Below are positions 60,759 to 64,000 of a DNA stretch of 64,000 bases, one piece after another. The DNA is taken from assembly GCF_902464545.1 (NCBI RefSeq), contig NZ_CABQJR010000005.1, forward strand, positions 45,819-109,818, in the 5' to 3' direction. The first letter of the stretch is position 1. Each line of letters begins with the position of its first letter. The notes below the pieces were generated by a model, which did not search any database, was not told the origin of the DNA, and was given only the letters and a program-made list of their open reading frames with translations. This DNA is from an uncultured Senegalimassilia sp. GTDB lineage: Bacteria > Actinomycetota > Coriobacteriia > Coriobacteriales > Eggerthellaceae. The translations under genes were made by a program, and so were the position numbers.

Positions 60759-62807
60759 GTGAGCAGAAGAAAGCACCGAAATCCGTTTCAATGGCGAAAA
60801 CTAGCCGTTTTACCGACGGCGACATGCCTAGCACTGTGCATGGGATACACGTCTCCAGCAATCGCCGAAGAGCCGGTTCAAAACAGCGAATCAACCACCG
60901 CACAGGTTTCGACAGTCGAAGAATCTTCGCCTGAGGTCGACACAACCGCGAAAGAGAGCGCAACCGACAAATCGAACAAAAGCGCTCTTTCGGCCACCAC
61001 CATACCTGCAGCGGACGCGAGCCCAGCCGCCGGCGAAGGCAGCGGCGAAGCGAAGCCCGCGTCCCCTGCCGAGGACGTCTACGCCCTCGAGCCGTCCGAG
61101 TCGTCCCCGCACCTGACGTGGACCAAGAACGGCGAGCCGTGCGCCGCCAGCGGGTGGAAGAGCTTCGAGGGCGCGTGGTACTGGTTCGACGGCTCCCCCT
61201 GCGCCGCCGAGGCCCGCTGGGTGAGCGACCGCGGCTCCTGGTACTGGCTGGGCGAGGACGGGCGCATGGCCGAGGGAACCTTCGAGGCGCAGGGGTCGCT
61301 GTGGCACGCCACCGCCTCCGGCGCGCTGCTCACCGGGCGGGGCTGGGCCTGGGACGGCGCGTGGTACCGCACGAGCCCCTCGGGCGCGCTGACCACCGGC
61401 TGGCTGTGGGACGGCGCCTGGTACTGGCTGGACCCGCAAAGCGGCAAGATGGCGGCCGGCTGGTTCCGCGACGGCGGCGGGGACTGGTACCTGGCGGACG
61501 GCTCGGGCCGCATGCTCACCGGCTGGCAGGCGACCGGCGGGCGCTGGTACCACCTGGCCGGCTCCGGGCGCATGGACGCCGGCTGGCTGTGGGACGGCGC
61601 GTGGTACTGGCTGGACCCGGAGAGCGGGGCCATGGCCGTCGGCTGGGCGCAGGACGGCGGCGGCGCGTGGTGGTACCTGCTTGGCGACGGCACGCTGTCG
61701 GGCCAGCGCTGGGTCGCCGGCTGGGCGGGCTCCTGGTACTGGGTCGACGCCTCGGGCCGCATGGGTTCGGGCTGGCTGTCCTGGGGCGGGTCCTGGTACT
61801 GGCTCGACCCCGAGACCGGCAAGATGGCCACCGGCCTGGAAACAATCGGCAAGCAGAACTATTACTTCGCCGAATCTGGATCGATGGTTGAAAAACAATG
61901 GGTTCCCATTGACGACACCGGAAAATACCGCTTTGCCACCGCAAACGGAAAGCTAACCGCAAACGCCAGCAAGACCAACGGCGAACTGGTGCTGCTAGAC
62001 GACTCCGATGCGCCTCTATCCGGATGGGTCAAAATCGACGGATTCGACTTTTATGCCAAACCGGATTCAGGAGCCATGGCAACGCAATGGCAGATGATTG
62101 ACGGCAACTGGTATTGGTTCGGCAGCCAAGGAGCGATGGAAACCGGATGGGTAAGCGCCAACGGGGCGTGGTATCTCATGGCTCAAAGCGGCGAAATGAA
62201 AACCGGATGGCAGTACGTCAATGGAGCTTGGTACTATCTCGACCCCTCATCGGGCGCGATGAAAACCGGATGGCTCAACGAAAACGGAACTTGGTATTGG
62301 CTTAGCGCAAGCGGCGCCATGTTAACCGGCTGGCAATACGTCGATGGAGGTTATTACTACTTCAACGCCAGTGGAGCATGGGACCCTTATGCCGACCCCA
62401 TGACCCAGCGAGCGCAAGGCTATTACAGCGCAACAAACTGGCTCATTATGATAGACACCGTTAACAACGAATTCGGCGTATATTGGGGATGGCAAGGAAA
62501 TTGGAAGCTTCAATATCACTGGAGCTGCTCAACGGGAGCCTGGGCAACGCCTACGGTTCTCGGCGAGTATACCGTCGGCATTAAAGGATACGTGTTCGGA
62601 TCAGGATTCAGCTGTTACTATTACACTCAATTCTATGGTGACTACCTGATTCATTCCGGCGAGTACTATCAGGGGACTTTCGTGGAAATGGATAACCGTC
62701 AAGGCGTGAACATCTCTCACGGTTGCGTTCGATTGACCCTTGACCGAGCGAAATGGGTATACGACAACATTCCATACAACACAAAAGTCGTAACATACAT
62801 GGGCTAA
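60759..62807 (+). CDS. Secreted L,D-transpeptidase (YkuD) with cell-wall-binding repeats
   Basis: 682 residues from the GTG at 60759 (AGGAGAGGAG site). The signal peptide ends near AIAEE (37). A Ser/Thr/Glu linker follows, then GWxxxxGxWYWL-type repeats (about 118-545). The C-terminal YkuD domain (about 553-682) has LIHSGEYYQG (His632) and ISHGCVRLT with His654 and the catalytic Cys656. It would make 3-3 peptidoglycan cross-links or anchor proteins. Residues 78-357 lie in a very GC-rich block repeated in the next gene (line 61381-61440 is 44/60 GC, against 24/60 at 62461-62520). It is divergent from the GH25 gene, 73 bp apart. Confidence 0.9.
   Translation: MSRRKHRNPFQWRKLAVLPTATCLALCMGYTSPAIAEEPVQNSESTTAQVSTVEESSPEVDTTAKESATDKSNKSALSATTIPAADASPAAGEGSGEAKPASPAEDVYALEPSESSPHLTWTKNGEPCAASGWKSFEGAWYWFDGSPCAAEARWVSDRGSWYWLGEDGRMAEGTFEAQGSLWHATASGALLTGRGWAWDGAWYRTSPSGALTTGWLWDGAWYWLDPQSGKMAAGWFRDGGGDWYLADGSGRMLTGWQATGGRWYHLAGSGRMDAGWLWDGAWYWLDPESGAMAVGWAQDGGGAWWYLLGDGTLSGQRWVAGWAGSWYWVDASGRMGSGWLSWGGSWYWLDPETGKMATGLETIGKQNYYFAESGSMVEKQWVPIDDTGKYRFATANGKLTANASKTNGELVLLDDSDAPLSGWVKIDGFDFYAKPDSGAMATQWQMIDGNWYWFGSQGAMETGWVSANGAWYLMAQSGEMKTGWQYVNGAWYYLDPSSGAMKTGWLNENGTWYWLSASGAMLTGWQYVDGGYYYFNASGAWDPYADPMTQRAQGYYSATNWLIMIDTVNNEFGVYWGWQGNWKLQYHWSCSTGAWATPTVLGEYTVGIKGYVFGSGFSCYYYTQFYGDYLIHSGEYYQGTFVEMDNRQGVNISHGCVRLTLDRAKWVYDNIPYNTKVVTYMG
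60991..61829 (+). repeat. GC-rich wall-binding cassette, copy 1
   Basis: This 839-bp segment reappears at 63162-64000, and every line I compared is identical. It encodes the last part of the linker and about 13 wall-binding repeats. Both copies are in the same phase relative to their genes. In this copy the identity may continue past 61829, where copy 2 leaves the window. Confidence 0.92.
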
Positions 62808-62824
62808 GCCCGATAGCATATTAT

Positions 62825-62865
62825 GCCGGGGCGCAGATGAAAACCCACCTGCGCCCCGGCGTTTT
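62825..62865 (+). terminator. Terminator of the L,D-transpeptidase gene
   Basis: GCCGGGGCGCAG (62825-62836) pairs perfectly with 62849-62860 and is followed by GTTTT. Confidence 0.88.
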
Positions 62866-62965
62866 GCGCTTGCCGCCAAACCTCTTGCAAAATGCCACAC
62901 AAGAGGCAATCGACAAAGATGTAATCTCGAAGCTAGGCTTCACGGACACCAGGGAAAGGAACAAG

Positions 62966-64000
62966 ATGGAGAACAGACGCTTCACAGCGCTCGCATACTT
63001 CCGAAGCGCCACTCGACAAGCCGCCATCGTCGCGTTGGCGGCAGCGTGCTGCACCGCGATCTCAAGCGCAGGAAACGCAAGCATCGCCATAGCTGACGAA
63101 ACGACATCAAGCACAATCGAGCGAGGTGCCGATCAGCTCGTGGATGCCCCAGCGGCAGATCCGGCCACCACCATACCTGCAGCGGACGCGAGCCCAGCCG
63201 CCGGCGAAGGCAGCGGCGAAGCGAAGCCCGCGTCCCCTGCCGAGGACGTCTACGCCCTCGAGCCGTCCGAGTCGTCCCCGCACCTGACGTGGACCAAGAA
63301 CGGCGAGCCGTGCGCCGCCAGCGGGTGGAAGAGCTTCGAGGGCGCGTGGTACTGGTTCGACGGCTCCCCCTGCGCCGCCGAGGCCCGCTGGGTGAGCGAC
63401 CGCGGCTCCTGGTACTGGCTGGGCGAGGACGGGCGCATGGCCGAGGGAACCTTCGAGGCGCAGGGGTCGCTGTGGCACGCCACCGCCTCCGGCGCGCTGC
63501 TCACCGGGCGGGGCTGGGCCTGGGACGGCGCGTGGTACCGCACGAGCCCCTCGGGCGCGCTGACCACCGGCTGGCTGTGGGACGGCGCCTGGTACTGGCT
63601 GGACCCGCAAAGCGGCAAGATGGCGGCCGGCTGGTTCCGCGACGGCGGCGGGGACTGGTACCTGGCGGACGGCTCGGGCCGCATGCTCACCGGCTGGCAG
63701 GCGACCGGCGGGCGCTGGTACCACCTGGCCGGCTCCGGGCGCATGGACGCCGGCTGGCTGTGGGACGGCGCGTGGTACTGGCTGGACCCGGAGAGCGGGG
63801 CCATGGCCGTCGGCTGGGCGCAGGACGGCGGCGGCGCGTGGTGGTACCTGCTTGGCGACGGCACGCTGTCGGGCCAGCGCTGGGTCGCCGGCTGGGCGGG
63901 CTCCTGGTACTGGGTCGACGCCTCGGGCCGCATGGGTTCGGGCTGGCTGTCCTGGGGCGGGTCCTGGTACTGGCTCGACCCCGAGACCGGCAAGATGGCC
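62966..64000 (+). CDS. Secreted cell-wall-binding repeat protein, 5' part
   Basis: At least 345 codons, open at the right edge. The ATG at 62966 is preceded by GGGAAAGGA. The signal peptide (AIVALAAACCTAISSAGNAS) differs from that of the previous gene, and residues 1-65 are unrelated to it. From residue 66 the protein is identical to residues 78-357 of the L,D-transpeptidase (linker plus wall-binding repeats). The C-terminal catalytic domain is not visible, so whether this is another transpeptidase, a lysozyme or a different enzyme cannot be said. Confidence 0.88.
   Translation, partial: MENRRFTALAYFRSATRQAAIVALAAACCTAISSAGNASIAIADETTSSTIERGADQLVDAPAADPATTIPAADASPAAGEGSGEAKPASPAEDVYALEPSESSPHLTWTKNGEPCAASGWKSFEGAWYWFDGSPCAAEARWVSDRGSWYWLGEDGRMAEGTFEAQGSLWHATASGALLTGRGWAWDGAWYRTSPSGALTTGWLWDGAWYWLDPQSGKMAAGWFRDGGGDWYLADGSGRMLTGWQATGGRWYHLAGSGRMDAGWLWDGAWYWLDPESGAMAVGWAQDGGGAWWYLLGDGTLSGQRWVAGWAGSWYWVDASGRMGSGWLSWGGSWYWLDPETGKMA
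63162..64000 (+). repeat. GC-rich wall-binding cassette, copy 2
   Basis: Direct repeat of 60991-61829 at an offset of 2171 bp, continuing to and probably beyond the window edge. Confidence 0.92.

Noticed and set aside
63107..63993. Minus-strand frames across the wall-binding cassettes
   Set aside because: They are antisense to the repeat proteins and recur only because the cassette itself is duplicated.

Overview
The window is GC-rich DNA of an actinobacterial type. I infer a gut Coriobacteriia member, probably Eggerthellaceae or a close relative. The reasons are the GC bias with embedded AT-richer surface genes, anaerobic ferredoxin-dependent metabolism, a bile-salt-hydrolase-like enzyme, cell-wall-binding repeat proteins, a LytTR regulator and a clostridia/coriobacteria-like gene order (tyrA-aroA-cmk-plsC-ispH, DUF512-der-plsY-gpsA, M50 protease-scpA-scpB-rluB). 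No marker fixes the species.

Layout. 1-1.6 kb: the end of a YeiH-type transporter and endonuclease IV. 1.9-7.4 kb: a PaaK-like CoA ligase, a LysR-type effector domain with no DNA-binding domain, and a 2-oxoacid:ferredoxin oxidoreductase (fused gamma-delta, alpha, beta). Together they could interconvert an (aryl)acid, its CoA thioester and the 2-oxoacid. 7.5-10 kb (minus): PiT phosphate transporter, small membrane protein and universal stress protein. 10.1-12 kb: an XRE-HTH/AlaA aminotransferase fusion behind a dense TGAAC/GTTCA half-site array. 12.3-22.7 kb: RecQ, peptide deformylase-like protein, amidohydrolase, EF-G-like GTPase, a small PGPG protein, bile salt hydrolase-like enzyme and Mrp. 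23.2-26.9 kb: a secreted M6-type metalloprotease.

27.4-43.5 kb is mostly minus-strand housekeeping: gpsA, plsY, der, a DUF512 radical-SAM protein, an orphan LytTR regulator, ispH, plsC, cmk, aroA, tyrA, rluB, scpB, scpA, an M50 protease and serC. 43.8-48.3 kb (plus) is a complete NAD operon nadA-nadB-nadC-niaR, with a perfect palindrome overlapping its promoter that is the probable NiaR operator. 48.3-52.4 kb (minus) is a three-gene signalling cassette: Ser/Gly-rich membrane protein, Ser/Thr kinase and FHA protein. Then come trmL, an ABC-F ATPase, tRNA-Asn, a large polytopic membrane protein and an orphan Hpt protein. 58.8-64 kb is a surface-protein region: a GH25 lysozyme with about 15 wall-binding repeats, a divergent L,D-transpeptidase with wall-binding repeats, and a second repeat protein cut by the window edge. 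The last two share an apparently identical segment of at least 839 bp and very high GC.

Across the window run several REP-like palindromes. The clearest family has a GGGGACGGAGGTG core, usually as inverted pairs between genes, and one copy abuts an 85%-identical 106-bp fragment of the mrp gene. The least conventional signals are the half-site array with the HTH-aminotransferase fusion and its possible internal start, the recombining wall-binding cassette, the mrp fragment, and CGCAAA-rich low-complexity sequence shared by an intergenic region and two NAD genes.
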